Shown here: positions 6,779-14,714 of the stretch, one piece after another
How the letters are laid out: each line of letters starts with the position of its first letter
How positions within the stretch are numbered: the stretch's first letter is position 1
NCBI GenBank assembly: GCA_046342195.1
Contig: JBKDQE010000042.1
Location: 62,001-126,000, forward strand
From: CANHBY01 sp046342195
Lineage (GTDB): Bacteria > Pseudomonadota > Gammaproteobacteria > Burkholderiales > Burkholderiaceae_C
Reading direction: 5' to 3'
DNA length: 64,000 nucleotides
Position numbers and translations under genes: made by a program
Notes under the pieces: generated by a model
Databases searched by the model: none
Told to the model about the DNA's origin: nothing
What the model saw: only the letters and a program-made list of their open reading frames with translations

Positions 6779-7678
6779 TTAGCCCTCCACCACTTTAGCG
6801 ATAACCAAGCCGCGGCCTGTGGTGGCATCGCCGCCAATTTGCAGCAACTTTTGATTCACGAGCTGGCGCATTTTCATCAAAACTTCGTGGGCTGGCAGCG
6901 AGTCAGCTTTGGGGTTGCGGGTGTCACTGGCCATCAAGGGCGCCATCAGCAAGGATTCTGGCGGCAAGTTTTCTGTGTAAAACAGCCCTCCTTTTTTGGC
7001 TGTCCCGGTTTGCTCGTCGATGCAAACATGCGGCTCGACAACGGTGGCGTGCTCTACAAAGTAGCCAAAGTCAGTGTCTGACAGCACCACCAAGTCTTGG
7101 GCGAGTTTGGTGCGAAAGAAGGCGTAAGCTTTGTCTTCTGGAAGCGCGCGCTGTGCCAGGTCAGTGCCCAGTGTGGCCAGAGGCTCAGACTGATCGGCTT
7201 GGTATTCAAAGGCTTCCAGGTGAAGCTTTGAATCAGGGGAGAGCAGGGCGGTGTTGGTGACCAGGCATGACTGCTCCTTGACCGTGGGAATCACCCAGGG
7301 GGCGCTGATGCCCAGGGCTGCCATCAAGCGCTGTGTGCGGGCCAAGGCTTGTGGGCAGGTGATATACACATAACCCCCCCTCAGGCTACGCACCGGAAAC
7401 GCCACCAATTGAGCGTCGCCGATACTGACAGCACCTGCATGCAGGTCGCCACTGGCCGAGGCCGGCGGGCCAAAAAGCCGGTGAATGAGTTTGAAGTCAC
7501 CGCCCAAGGCCTCAAAGCCGTGGCGCAGTGCGCCCTTGATGCCCGACCCGGCAAAACAGGGGTGCCTGGTGTGGCGTTCTCGCTGGATGGGGTTGTCGAT
7601 GATGCCTATGGCGCTACCGGCACCGAGGTGCACCGGGCTGATGGCATAGAGGAACAAGGCGGCTTGTCGATTGAACAT
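6779..7678 (-). CDS. cmr4: Cmr4, type III-B backbone RNase subunit
   Basis: 299-residue Cmr4, the repeated backbone subunit that cuts bound target RNA at 6-nt steps. The likely catalytic Asp28 is in IIDNPIQRE, at the place of the catalytic Asp in characterised Cmr4 proteins, and the RAMP loop FAGSGIKGALRHGFE follows at residues 39-53. IGGDATTGRGLV near the C-terminus is the family's second glycine loop. The start used is the ATG at 7678 (MFNRQAALFLYAI), which fits the family; an upstream start inside cmr3 would add 20 basic residues. Target-RNA cleavage is predicted to be active. Confidence 0.94.
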   Translation of the reverse strand: MFNRQAALFLYAISPVHLGAGSAIGIIDNPIQRERHTRHPCFAGSGIKGALRHGFEALGGDFKLIHRLFGPPASASGDLHAGAVSIGDAQLVAFPVRSLRGGYVYITCPQALARTQRLMAALGISAPWVIPTVKEQSCLVTNTALLSPDSKLHLEAFEYQADQSEPLATLGTDLAQRALPEDKAYAFFRTKLAQDLVVLSDTDFGYFVEHATVVEPHVCIDEQTGTAKKGGLFYTENLPPESLLMAPLMASDTRNPKADSLPAHEVLMKMRQLVNQKLLQIGGDATTGRGLVIAKVVEG

Positions 7679-7731
7679 GGTGCTGACTTTCTTGGGTTTC
7701 TTTGGTGAAGGGCTGGTTTTTTGAGAACGGA

Positions 7732-8865
7732 CTACCAAGCGGCAAAGGTGAAACGGTTGAAGCCCTCGGCGCGTCGAGCTTCATGGTGGGGGGTGTCAGC
7801 CCACAAGCCCCAGGTGGTAAGCTTGCGAAGCTGTTCGGGTTGGGCTTGCAATTCATCCAGCCAGTACACACTGCCGGCAGGCACTGCTCGGAGGGCTGTT
7901 TTGGGCTGTTGACGAGCCAAATCCCAGCCACTCACGACATCCGCCCGGTTCAGGGATGCACAAGCGAGTCGGGCACGTACACCGCCCAGCTCAAAGCTGT
8001 GGCCCGGCCCGCTGCCTTCAGGCAGCCAGCCTTGCGTAAAAATGCCCGGTGTTGTCAAGATGATTCGGCAACGACCTTCTTTGGCGATGGCATGCAGGTC
8101 AGGTTCAGGGGCACGATAAGCCACCGACTTCAAGGAGGCCGCTCGCCCGTCACCACCCAGCCTGAGCATGGCGCGAGGAGGCAGTGTCGCGCCACTCACT
8201 GCCGTGATAAAACCAAGCCCTGGTTTAAAGGCAATCGCTTGGGCCGTAAATAATTGATGATCTGCGGCGCGGCGAAGCGTGGTGTCCAGCCCGATCCCCA
8301 CTCGTGAATCGATTTTCCAAAGATGACTGGCATGGCCAAGTTGACCTGGTGTCGGTTTCTGGCCGGCCAAGTAGGCTCTCCAGCCTTCATCATTGACCCA
8401 TATTCCGCCGGCGGGCTTGACACGCTGAGTGCCAGGAAGTACCGGCCACATGGGCAGTGTCGAGGAACTCATCAGCCCGTGCGTGATGGCCTCGGGTTGA
8501 ATGCGGCTCACGGTGCTGAAATGCCCTTGTTCGTCGCGCGTGACGATCAAATCAGCGGGGGCCGCATGCAGGGCAGTGATGGTGCCGTCGTCTTGGCATT
8601 GGGCCAAGTCAAAGGCCTCCAGTGTGAAGGTGCCAGGCCGGGATATGGAGCCGATGGATGGATGGACCACATGGCCTTGGGCGAATTTTTCAAAATTCAC
8701 CCCCTCATTGGACAATATTTGACTTCTGAGTGCCCCGGCCAGCACACTGGGCCAGGGAGGTACCAGGCTTTCGCCAAAGCTGCCTGGGTCACCAAAGAGC
8801 TTGTTGCCGCGCAAAAACAAGACATCGAGGGGTTCAATAAAATGGAATGAAGTGGCTTGCATCAT
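7732..8865 (-). CDS. cmr3: Cmr3, type III-B RAMP subunit
   Basis: 377-residue Cmr3, which holds the 5' tag of crRNA and contacts Cas10. The N-terminus HFIEPLDVLFLRGNKLFGDPGS followed by PPWPSVLAGALRSQIL is the clear Cmr3 pattern. Internal LEAFDLAQ and the C-terminal region with GSVYWLDEL and LWADTPHHEARRAEGFNRF also fit. The gene starts 6 bp after the cas10 stop. Confidence 0.93.
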   Translation of the reverse strand: MMQATSFHFIEPLDVLFLRGNKLFGDPGSFGESLVPPWPSVLAGALRSQILSNEGVNFEKFAQGHVVHPSIGSISRPGTFTLEAFDLAQCQDDGTITALHAAPADLIVTRDEQGHFSTVSRIQPEAITHGLMSSSTLPMWPVLPGTQRVKPAGGIWVNDEGWRAYLAGQKPTPGQLGHASHLWKIDSRVGIGLDTTLRRAADHQLFTAQAIAFKPGLGFITAVSGATLPPRAMLRLGGDGRAASLKSVAYRAPEPDLHAIAKEGRCRIILTTPGIFTQGWLPEGSGPGHSFELGGVRARLACASLNRADVVSGWDLARQQPKTALRAVPAGSVYWLDELQAQPEQLRKLTTWGLWADTPHHEARRAEGFNRFTFAAW

Positions 8866-8871
8866 GATGGG

Positions 8872-11800
8872 TCAGCCTTCGCAACGGGATTCTCGAGCCA
8901 AAAACTCGGCAACACTCAGAAAATGCTGAAGCCAGTCGAGCCGATTTTCGCCATCTTTCGGTGGAGGTCGCAGGTTGTCATTGAAGCTCAGGTTGGCCAG
9001 CCGCTCAGCCAAGGCATCAATGTCGCCCGGGTTGACTGAATTTGGGGCGGCCTGACGGCCCATTTGTTGGCTCAGCATGGCTCGGAGCATGTTGGGGTCA
9101 TGGGGTGGCAGGTCTTTTAGCCACTCCAGGGTGTGATAGACGGCACGGCGTGAAACCCCCTCTTTGGCGAGGAAGTCCCGCAGGTCGGTCAGAAGGCGGG
9201 CCGGCTCGCCCCACTTGGCAGTGATGCCCACGGCACCGCCAGATCGTTTGACAATACGGAGGGTGAAGGCATCACGACCGCCCCGATTCTTGGCCTCTTG
9301 CTCGGCTGTTCGCAGCTCGCGCAGAACCGACGACAACGGTGCCTGGTGGTGGGCCACGACCGCACCGCAACTGGCGGTGGCTTTCTGGCCCATCATGCGC
9401 ATGATGCGCAGGCCGCCACGCCGTTTGAGCACGGCAAACCCTTTGCTCAATGTCAACCCGTTCGAGCCAATCTCGTGTTTTTCGCCATCCTGGCTTTGGC
9501 CGGCATAGGCGCGGCGCAGGCGCTGCATTGCAGGCAGCAGTTGTGCCACCGGAAGCATGGCCAGCACGTCGTCTCCGCCTGCATAAATCACGCGCCCAAG
9601 AAATTCTTCTTCCAGCACATGCGGCACGACGGTGAGGGAAAAATCATTCAGCGCAGCTGAGATGGCCAAGTGCCGATTGGCCGACACCGCACGTTTGCTA
9701 TCACCGTAGTCCTTGAGCAAGGCTTCGCGCTGTGCCTGTTTCTGAAAGAGGCCTTCCACTTGGGGATGAAAGCTTTCACAGTAGGTGATCGCATATTCAT
9801 CGTCGCCGGCCAGCCAGGCCCCCATACGATCGCCGTCCATGAGAATCATGCCGTAATACGTTTCAAGTGAGCCCTGCCCATTGGGGGCCAGTGTCTGTCG
9901 CACCCAATGTCGCGCCTGCTCCGCCGAGGCGCTTTCAGTGTCTGTATCGGCTTGGTCAAGCAGGCCAGGCAGCCGGCGTGCCAGATCAATCGCCGGATGC
10001 TTGGCATGCTGTCTTGAGAGGCGTCTTGGGAGGGCCACAGCATGGGCCCGGATGTCTTCTTGCAGTGTCGCGGTCAGTGCCTGGTTTCCGGGAGCCCCCG
10101 ATTCCAGCCAGGCATCAATTTGGTGGGCCAGCGCCATGGTGTGGGTCGATACAACAAAGCGCCGCAAGCTGCCGCCATTGCCGATGGCCTGGCCCACTTT
10201 TTCAGCAAACAAGCTCGGCCATAACCTCTTGATGGCCGCCAAAGCTCCGAGATGCTCACCTTGACGAACCCATGCAGCTTGTTTTTTTGCTATTTTCGAC
10301 CAGAGGGAGTTCTCTCGTTGACCGGGGGGTATCTGGAGGTGCGCACGGTCGATGGTGAGCCATTCCGTTTCACCCGTCAGTGAGCAGCGCCAGCCCTCTT
10401 GAGGGATTTGACTGAAACGCTTGCTGGTTTTGGCAGCTGCGAGTGCCCGCTCGGCGAGGTCATGGATGGCCGGGTAAAGCACCCCGGGGTTGGGCGAGAA
10501 GAAACTGATGTTGCTTTCCCAAGGCACCTCTTTTTGCAGCACTTGCCAGGCAGGGCTGGCAAGAAAACCGGCAGGCTGCCCGGCTTCCACACCGAAAAAA
10601 GGCGCCATCGCGGCAGACAGTTGGGTGGTGTCGAGGTCGGTTTGCTTTTCGGGATCACGGGCTCGAATGAGTGAGAAAGGCACTGCGGCCCAGTGAACCT
10701 CAGGAAAACCTGCCAGTTGTTCGCGCATTTGCTGGTAGCACGGCAAGCTTTTGTTGTCAGGCACGCCCGCTTCTTTCAGCAAGCGTTGCAAAACCTCATC
10801 GCCCAAATTTGCAAGCCACTTCCGCACATCAGTTTCCACCTTTTCAGCCAGTGATCGGGCCTGAGACCGGGGCACAATGGCCACAAAGCGGTTGGGCAGG
10901 GCAGCGGCGAACAATGGGTTGGCATCTGTGGCCTGTTGTGTCCATTCACATTCGGCAAAAAGCCGTTTGGGCAGGTTCATTTCCTGAAGCCACAGATCCA
11001 CCTGCGGAACGCTGCGCAACCTTGGAAAAAGAATGGCATCCGGCCCCAGCGCCTCACACACGGGCTTCATGGCCTCCCAAGCCAGGCGCGAGAGCAAGTG
11101 GGAGCCGGCCCACAGGTCAGAGGTGGATCGCGCCGCCGCAATGAAGCTCTGCACCGGCCCGATCGCCAGGGTGAGCAGGGCCACTTCCCCGTCAGGGTCG
11201 GCGGCGAAGGCTCCAGCAAAAGCAGAGGTCAGGTCAAGGTGATCCCAAATGCTGTGGTCTGGAACCCGGGTGTCTGCAGGCAGCATGGGCCAAAGTGAGC
11301 CGAGCTTGCTGGCATCATCGTCTTTGCCCAGTTCGGGGCCAAAACGCCAGCAGGCCAGCATGGTGCGATACCAATCAATTTCGCCAGCAGGTGTTCGCTG
11401 GATCAGCCTTGAAAAATGAGTGAAACTGGATGATTTCAGATCGTCCAAATCAGTATTGGCGAGGTTTTTGAGGTCAAACTGCTCACCTGTCAAGGGGTGA
11501 ATCAGGATGGGCTTTTGGGTCCACCGAACTTGCGCGCCCCTTTTGATCGACTGGACACCTTGGTGGGTGCGCACTTCAATTTCTTCCATGGGCCACTGCG
11601 GACGATCCCCCGCAGCAGCCCACCAGTCTGCCCGGCGCACAGTCTCGTAAATACTTTTGGGAATGCCATGCTTGAATACCGCAGTGTGCAGGGCTTTGGT
11701 ATTGTCGGGGTCCAGGTGGGGCACTTCAATGCGCTTAAAACCCAGCAGGCGGTGTAGCACCTCCGACGACCCGCCTTCATGACCATCGGGGTCTCGAAGC

Positions 11801-11874
11801 AGAACGAGGGCTTTTTCTGCGGGGTCGTGCAGTCGTGCATGGAGTTTGGTTTGCCAAATGAGGTCAGTTTTCAT
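8872..11874 (-). CDS. cas10: Cas10/Cmr2 with HD and GGDD motifs
   Basis: 1000-residue Cas10 (Cmr2), the large subunit of the type III-B complex. The N-terminal HD nuclease motif LHDPAEK is at His16-Asp17, and the second palm domain carries YAGGDDVLAMLP with GGDD at residues 766-769, so both DNA cleavage and cyclic-oligoadenylate synthesis are predicted. LAIGPVQSFIAAARSTSDLWAG (about residue 237) and MILMDGDRMGAWLAGDD are family landmarks of the palm domains. Cmr2 proteins often lack a working HD motif, so an intact one is worth noting. It is preceded by cmr1 (10 bp) and followed by cmr3 (6 bp). A working cyclase fits the two CARF proteins and Csx16 in the locus. Confidence 0.96.
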   Translation of the reverse strand: MKTDLIWQTKLHARLHDPAEKALVLLRDPDGHEGGSSEVLHRLLGFKRIEVPHLDPDNTKALHTAVFKHGIPKSIYETVRRADWWAAAGDRPQWPMEEIEVRTHQGVQSIKRGAQVRWTQKPILIHPLTGEQFDLKNLANTDLDDLKSSSFTHFSRLIQRTPAGEIDWYRTMLACWRFGPELGKDDDASKLGSLWPMLPADTRVPDHSIWDHLDLTSAFAGAFAADPDGEVALLTLAIGPVQSFIAAARSTSDLWAGSHLLSRLAWEAMKPVCEALGPDAILFPRLRSVPQVDLWLQEMNLPKRLFAECEWTQQATDANPLFAAALPNRFVAIVPRSQARSLAEKVETDVRKWLANLGDEVLQRLLKEAGVPDNKSLPCYQQMREQLAGFPEVHWAAVPFSLIRARDPEKQTDLDTTQLSAAMAPFFGVEAGQPAGFLASPAWQVLQKEVPWESNISFFSPNPGVLYPAIHDLAERALAAAKTSKRFSQIPQEGWRCSLTGETEWLTIDRAHLQIPPGQRENSLWSKIAKKQAAWVRQGEHLGALAAIKRLWPSLFAEKVGQAIGNGGSLRRFVVSTHTMALAHQIDAWLESGAPGNQALTATLQEDIRAHAVALPRRLSRQHAKHPAIDLARRLPGLLDQADTDTESASAEQARHWVRQTLAPNGQGSLETYYGMILMDGDRMGAWLAGDDEYAITYCESFHPQVEGLFQKQAQREALLKDYGDSKRAVSANRHLAISAALNDFSLTVVPHVLEEEFLGRVIYAGGDDVLAMLPVAQLLPAMQRLRRAYAGQSQDGEKHEIGSNGLTLSKGFAVLKRRGGLRIMRMMGQKATASCGAVVAHHQAPLSSVLRELRTAEQEAKNRGGRDAFTLRIVKRSGGAVGITAKWGEPARLLTDLRDFLAKEGVSRRAVYHTLEWLKDLPPHDPNMLRAMLSQQMGRQAAPNSVNPGDIDALAERLANLSFNDNLRPPPKDGENRLDWLQHFLSVAEFLARESRCEG

Positions 11875-11884
11875 CAGAGTAGGC

Positions 11885-12919
11885 TCAGGCAGAAAGACGA
11901 TGTAAATGCTTCAGCGCATCAAGGTGTTGGTGGACGTGAGTCCAGACTTCCTCGAGGATCTTGAATGTGGGTTGGAATTCAGGAGGGGGCTGGCATGGCA
12001 TGTGGTAAATCAGGCCCTGCAATTGGCCTTGGGCCGTAGGCCGAACTTTGAAGCGCAGGGTGTTGGGTAGCCGACGGTTCTTCCGTTTCCATTCAACAAC
12101 ATCGTGATTCGTCACCGGATATGACAACCAATGGCGCGGTTCGGCCTGCCCAGAAGGTTTGCCCTGGAATGCAAAGGCGGGCTGGGTTCGCAGACTGATT
12201 TTGATTTCAGCCAGCCGCTTCATCACGGCGTGCCAATCGGGAAGATTGTCGGTATGCCAAATGAGGGGGCCGAGCTTGTCGCGCCCGACGGCATGCGGCC
12301 AATCAAGGGCCAGGGCCTCCCGCCAGTCGCGAAGCATTTGAGGGGGAAGCGTGGCTTTGAGATCGGGAGTGTCGTCTTCAGGGGTCAGGGTCAAAGAACC
12401 CCAGCCATTGCGGCTGCGTCCGCCCAGGGTGCCCAAAAAATTCAGCAGGGACAAGGCCTGTTCAAGGCGCAGACGCTCCTTTCCATCCGGGAAAGCGAGG
12501 GCGAGTACAGCCTCTTCACCACCCTCCAGGGCAGATCTTTTATTGAGCCCAAACCCCAGGTAAAGCTGAGGGCTGATCGATTTGAATTTTTTTACTTCCG
12601 GGTGCCGCACCCCGCCAGAGTCGAGGCCGACCCACGTTTTCTGCTTGCCCACATTCCAGTGGCTCAATCGAATTCGAAGCTGACTTTGCCTCGAGCCTGT
12701 CTCATCGCCATCTGCGGCCAAACCAAATAAGTCACCTTCTGTACGACGCATGGCGCGGATATCGAATGTGCCTGTTGACGATGCCCAATATGCAACGCGC
12801 CACCAATGCCTGATCAGGGCTTTGATGGCCGGGGTGCGCCATTGCCCTGACTGCTCGGCGTTGCCTAAAAAAGCTGGCGTATGAAAGCTCATTCGGTAGC
12901 GATGCTGAATTATGGTCAT
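11885..12919 (-). CDS. cmr1: Cmr1, type III-B RAMP subunit
   Basis: 344-residue Cmr1, a RAMP subunit at the head of the Cmr filament. The family opening YRMSFHTPAFLGNAEQSG followed by TPAIKALIRHWWRVAYW (about residues 28-45) is unmistakable, and LGTLGGRSRNGWGSL (about residue 165) is the glycine-rich RAMP loop. AGGA lies about 10 bases before the ATG at 12919. A 154-bp spacer separates it from the upstream CARF gene, with a palindrome and a -10-like TATAGT on the minus strand, so cmr1 probably starts its own transcript. Confidence 0.94.
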   Translation of the reverse strand: MTIIQHRYRMSFHTPAFLGNAEQSGQWRTPAIKALIRHWWRVAYWASSTGTFDIRAMRRTEGDLFGLAADGDETGSRQSQLRIRLSHWNVGKQKTWVGLDSGGVRHPEVKKFKSISPQLYLGFGLNKRSALEGGEEAVLALAFPDGKERLRLEQALSLLNFLGTLGGRSRNGWGSLTLTPEDDTPDLKATLPPQMLRDWREALALDWPHAVGRDKLGPLIWHTDNLPDWHAVMKRLAEIKISLRTQPAFAFQGKPSGQAEPRHWLSYPVTNHDVVEWKRKNRRLPNTLRFKVRPTAQGQLQGLIYHMPCQPPPEFQPTFKILEEVWTHVHQHLDALKHLHRLSA

Positions 12920-12974
12920 TGTTCGTTTTTCCTAGGTAAACCCGGCCAAACTCCTCGTGGGCTGGCAACTCGCA

Positions 12975-12980
12975 ACTATA
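12975..12980 (-). promoter_or_regulatory. Possible -10 element ahead of cmr1
   Basis: On the minus strand TATAGT occurs about 56 bp upstream of the cmr1 start, in an AT-richer patch of the spacer. No good -35 box is visible at 16-18 bp; the palindrome at 13006-13021 lies just upstream of where it should be. If this promoter is real it may depend on an activator or be blocked by one. Confidence 0.3.
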
Positions 12981-13005
12981 TGAAAGTTTTGAAGAGTTCA
13001 CTGGT

Positions 13006-13021
13006 TTGGCAAGCTTGCCAA
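13006..13021. promoter_or_regulatory. Perfect 16-bp palindrome TTGGCAAGCTTGCCAA
   Basis: A perfect dyad in the 154-bp spacer upstream of cmr1, about 87 bp from its start and next to a -10-like element. Thirteen bases recur at 2564-2577 upstream of the adaptation genes. It has the size and symmetry of a dimeric regulator's operator. The CARF-winged-helix protein encoded directly upstream is one candidate binder; this is inference. Confidence 0.45.
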
Positions 13022-13073
13022 TCTGCGGGCGCACGCAAAATTGGGCCGGCGGTTTTTTGACCCACAGCTGCGG

Positions 13074-14252
13074 CTATTTTTTGTCCTCGCTGTGGCGTAT
13101 CAGGGTGATGGACCCTGCCAGCAATGGCACCGCGTAGCGTTTGTGGCGGTGGGTGCCGCCATCGTCGAAGTACAAGTGGCTACGGCCGGGGTTCAAGCCC
13201 GAGGCCAAGGCTCGGCGTAAGCGTGACACCATCGGGGAGACCTTCGATCCGCTGCAATCGGTGCGTAGTGATTCTTCAATTTTGTCGGGAACACGCATTT
13301 CACCGTAGGCGTGGCGTAGGGCACTCAGAACGTCCAAAGCCCAAGCAGGGTCGTGGGCGTCTTTGAGAGGGGCCTGCAAGGGTTCCATGGACTGAATGGC
13401 TCGGCTGGCAAGCGCCACATAAAAGGCAAAAGGGGCCGGTTGAAGCTTGATTTTTTTGCCATCGGCAAGCACTTCCCGGCGGGCCAAATGGATACTTAAA
13501 TGGGCCGGGCCCAAAGCCATGTCGGCGCCAGCCACGGTGGCCCCAAAGCCCTCGCGGCCCTCCAGCAATGCCAGCGGAAGGCCCTGTCTGAGCCGAACAA
13601 ATGGAATCATGGCCAGCCCGATACGAGCCTCAGTCGAGCTGACACTCAAGGGTCGGGGCGGGGGCGATGCTGCTTGGGGTGGGGTGGACGTGGAACGCAA
13701 ACTCAGCCACTCTGGCTGGGGACGGGGGTACCAAAAATCCGGCGCACTCTCGAAGGGCTCGCTGACCAGCACATGCGACAAACGATCTTGTAGGCGCCCT
13801 AAAAGTGACAGAACATATCCAGCGTAAAAGCCCATGGTTTTTCGCCCACCTGCCAGGCTGACATGCAGCGCACAGTCGGGGTCGGCGGTGAGGATGCGCA
13901 CCCGCTGGGTGATTTCGTCGGCCAGCCTGGAATTGTCGTCAGCGGTACGGATGTCCATGAGGGGACTCCCGTCCATGGCCTTCACGGTATGAATATGGTT
14001 TTCTGTGAACCGGATGCCTGCCAAGCCAAAATCTCGGCAAAAGCGGCCAATCATCCCCGATTCGGGGTTGAGCAGATGGTGGCGGATACGCTGTGCACCT
14101 TCTGCGGTGGTGACCACTTCGATCTCGGTCGGAACAAACCGCTCCTCGGTGCTGGACGATATCGCCAGCGCATAGAGAGTTTCGGTGATGATTTGAGGGC
14201 TGAGGCCCGAAACGGCCAACAAAACGCGACGTGGATATTTGGCAGGGTTCAT
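13074..14252 (-). CDS. NE0113-family CARF protein with winged-helix-like C-terminus
   Basis: 392 residues, first gene of the cas locus. Residues 1-175 are a CARF-type domain of the Cas_NE0113 family: LLAVSGLSPQIITETLYAL at 11-29 and HVSLAGGRKTMGFYAGY at 130-146, the latter being the ligand-loop wording of Csm6/Csx-like CARF proteins. A Pro/Ser-rich linker (about 186-207) follows. The C-terminal part has HLARREVLADGKKIKLQP (256-272) and VSPMVSRLRRALASGL (338-353) then HKRYAVPL, which resembles the winged-helix DNA-binding domain of OmpR/SARP-type regulators. No HEPN RxxxxH pair is obvious. Members of this family have been annotated as ring nucleases; the domain layout here would also fit a signal-responsive regulator like Csa3. 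It has a 154-bp spacer before cmr1. Confidence 0.7.
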   Translation of the reverse strand: MNPAKYPRRVLLAVSGLSPQIITETLYALAISSSTEERFVPTEIEVVTTAEGAQRIRHHLLNPESGMIGRFCRDFGLAGIRFTENHIHTVKAMDGSPLMDIRTADDNSRLADEITQRVRILTADPDCALHVSLAGGRKTMGFYAGYVLSLLGRLQDRLSHVLVSEPFESAPDFWYPRPQPEWLSLRSTSTPPQAASPPPRPLSVSSTEARIGLAMIPFVRLRQGLPLALLEGREGFGATVAGADMALGPAHLSIHLARREVLADGKKIKLQPAPFAFYVALASRAIQSMEPLQAPLKDAHDPAWALDVLSALRHAYGEMRVPDKIEESLRTDCSGSKVSPMVSRLRRALASGLNPGRSHLYFDDGGTHRHKRYAVPLLAGSITLIRHSEDKK

Positions 14253-14273
14253 ACCACTGATCGTAGCGCGTCA

Positions 14274-14494
14274 GGGAACCTCTGCAAAACCCCTGGCAGC
14301 CTGTCGGACTTGGGGCGTTGCTCGCAGGCTTTTTTAATCGGTTTTTGCAGGGTAAAGCGGCGATGTTCCGATGCTGAGCTTGTGGAGCACGCTTCGGAGG
14401 GGGAGTTTCTGCTATTCCGAACTCATGGACGATTCTTCGGGTTCATCAACTAAAATTTCGGTAAATCAGAAACAGTCCAGCGGGTTTTGCAGAG
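14274..14494. mobile_element. IS/MITE remnant with GGGAACCTCTGCAAAAC-type ends
   Basis: The left end GGGAACCTCTGCAAAACCC (14274-14292) faces an inverted right end GGGTTTTGCAGAG (14482-14494), which is perfect over 13 bases and then degenerates. The same ends bound the copies near 37953 and 55053, but the interior here is different and about 60 bp longer. No intact transposase is present. It lies upstream of the first cas gene and covers about half of the 462-bp spacer 14253-14714; in the remaining 14495-14714 I see no gene or clear signal. It may be the internally deleted remnant of the element that mobilises the family. Confidence 0.6.
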
Positions 14495-14714
14495 CTTGCT
14501 TGGCCTTCCATCCTTGGTTGAAATGAATCAGCAGGCCTTGGTGCTTATGCTTGCACGACGGGCGCTCAGAATGACAAAGTGGCAGCCTGATCGTCATGCC
14601 TCCTGGCAACATGGGAAATCTGCATCAGAAAAGCAACACCTCAGCGAGGAATCCCTTCCACCTGCCTCAAGCGACGGGGTTGGTCGAGATGGGGTAAGGG
14701 GGCTGGCCTGATCA

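Noticed and set aside
12732..13034. A 100-codon open frame on the minus strand across the cmr1 start
   Set aside because: Most of it overlaps the clear Cmr1 N-terminus in another frame, it has no family likeness, and its other half covers the palindrome and promoter region.
1..14252. A CRISPR array inside the cas locus
   Set aside because: I looked for regularly spaced 25-40 bp repeats in all cas spacers and found none; the locus ends at the window edge, so the array is probably outside.
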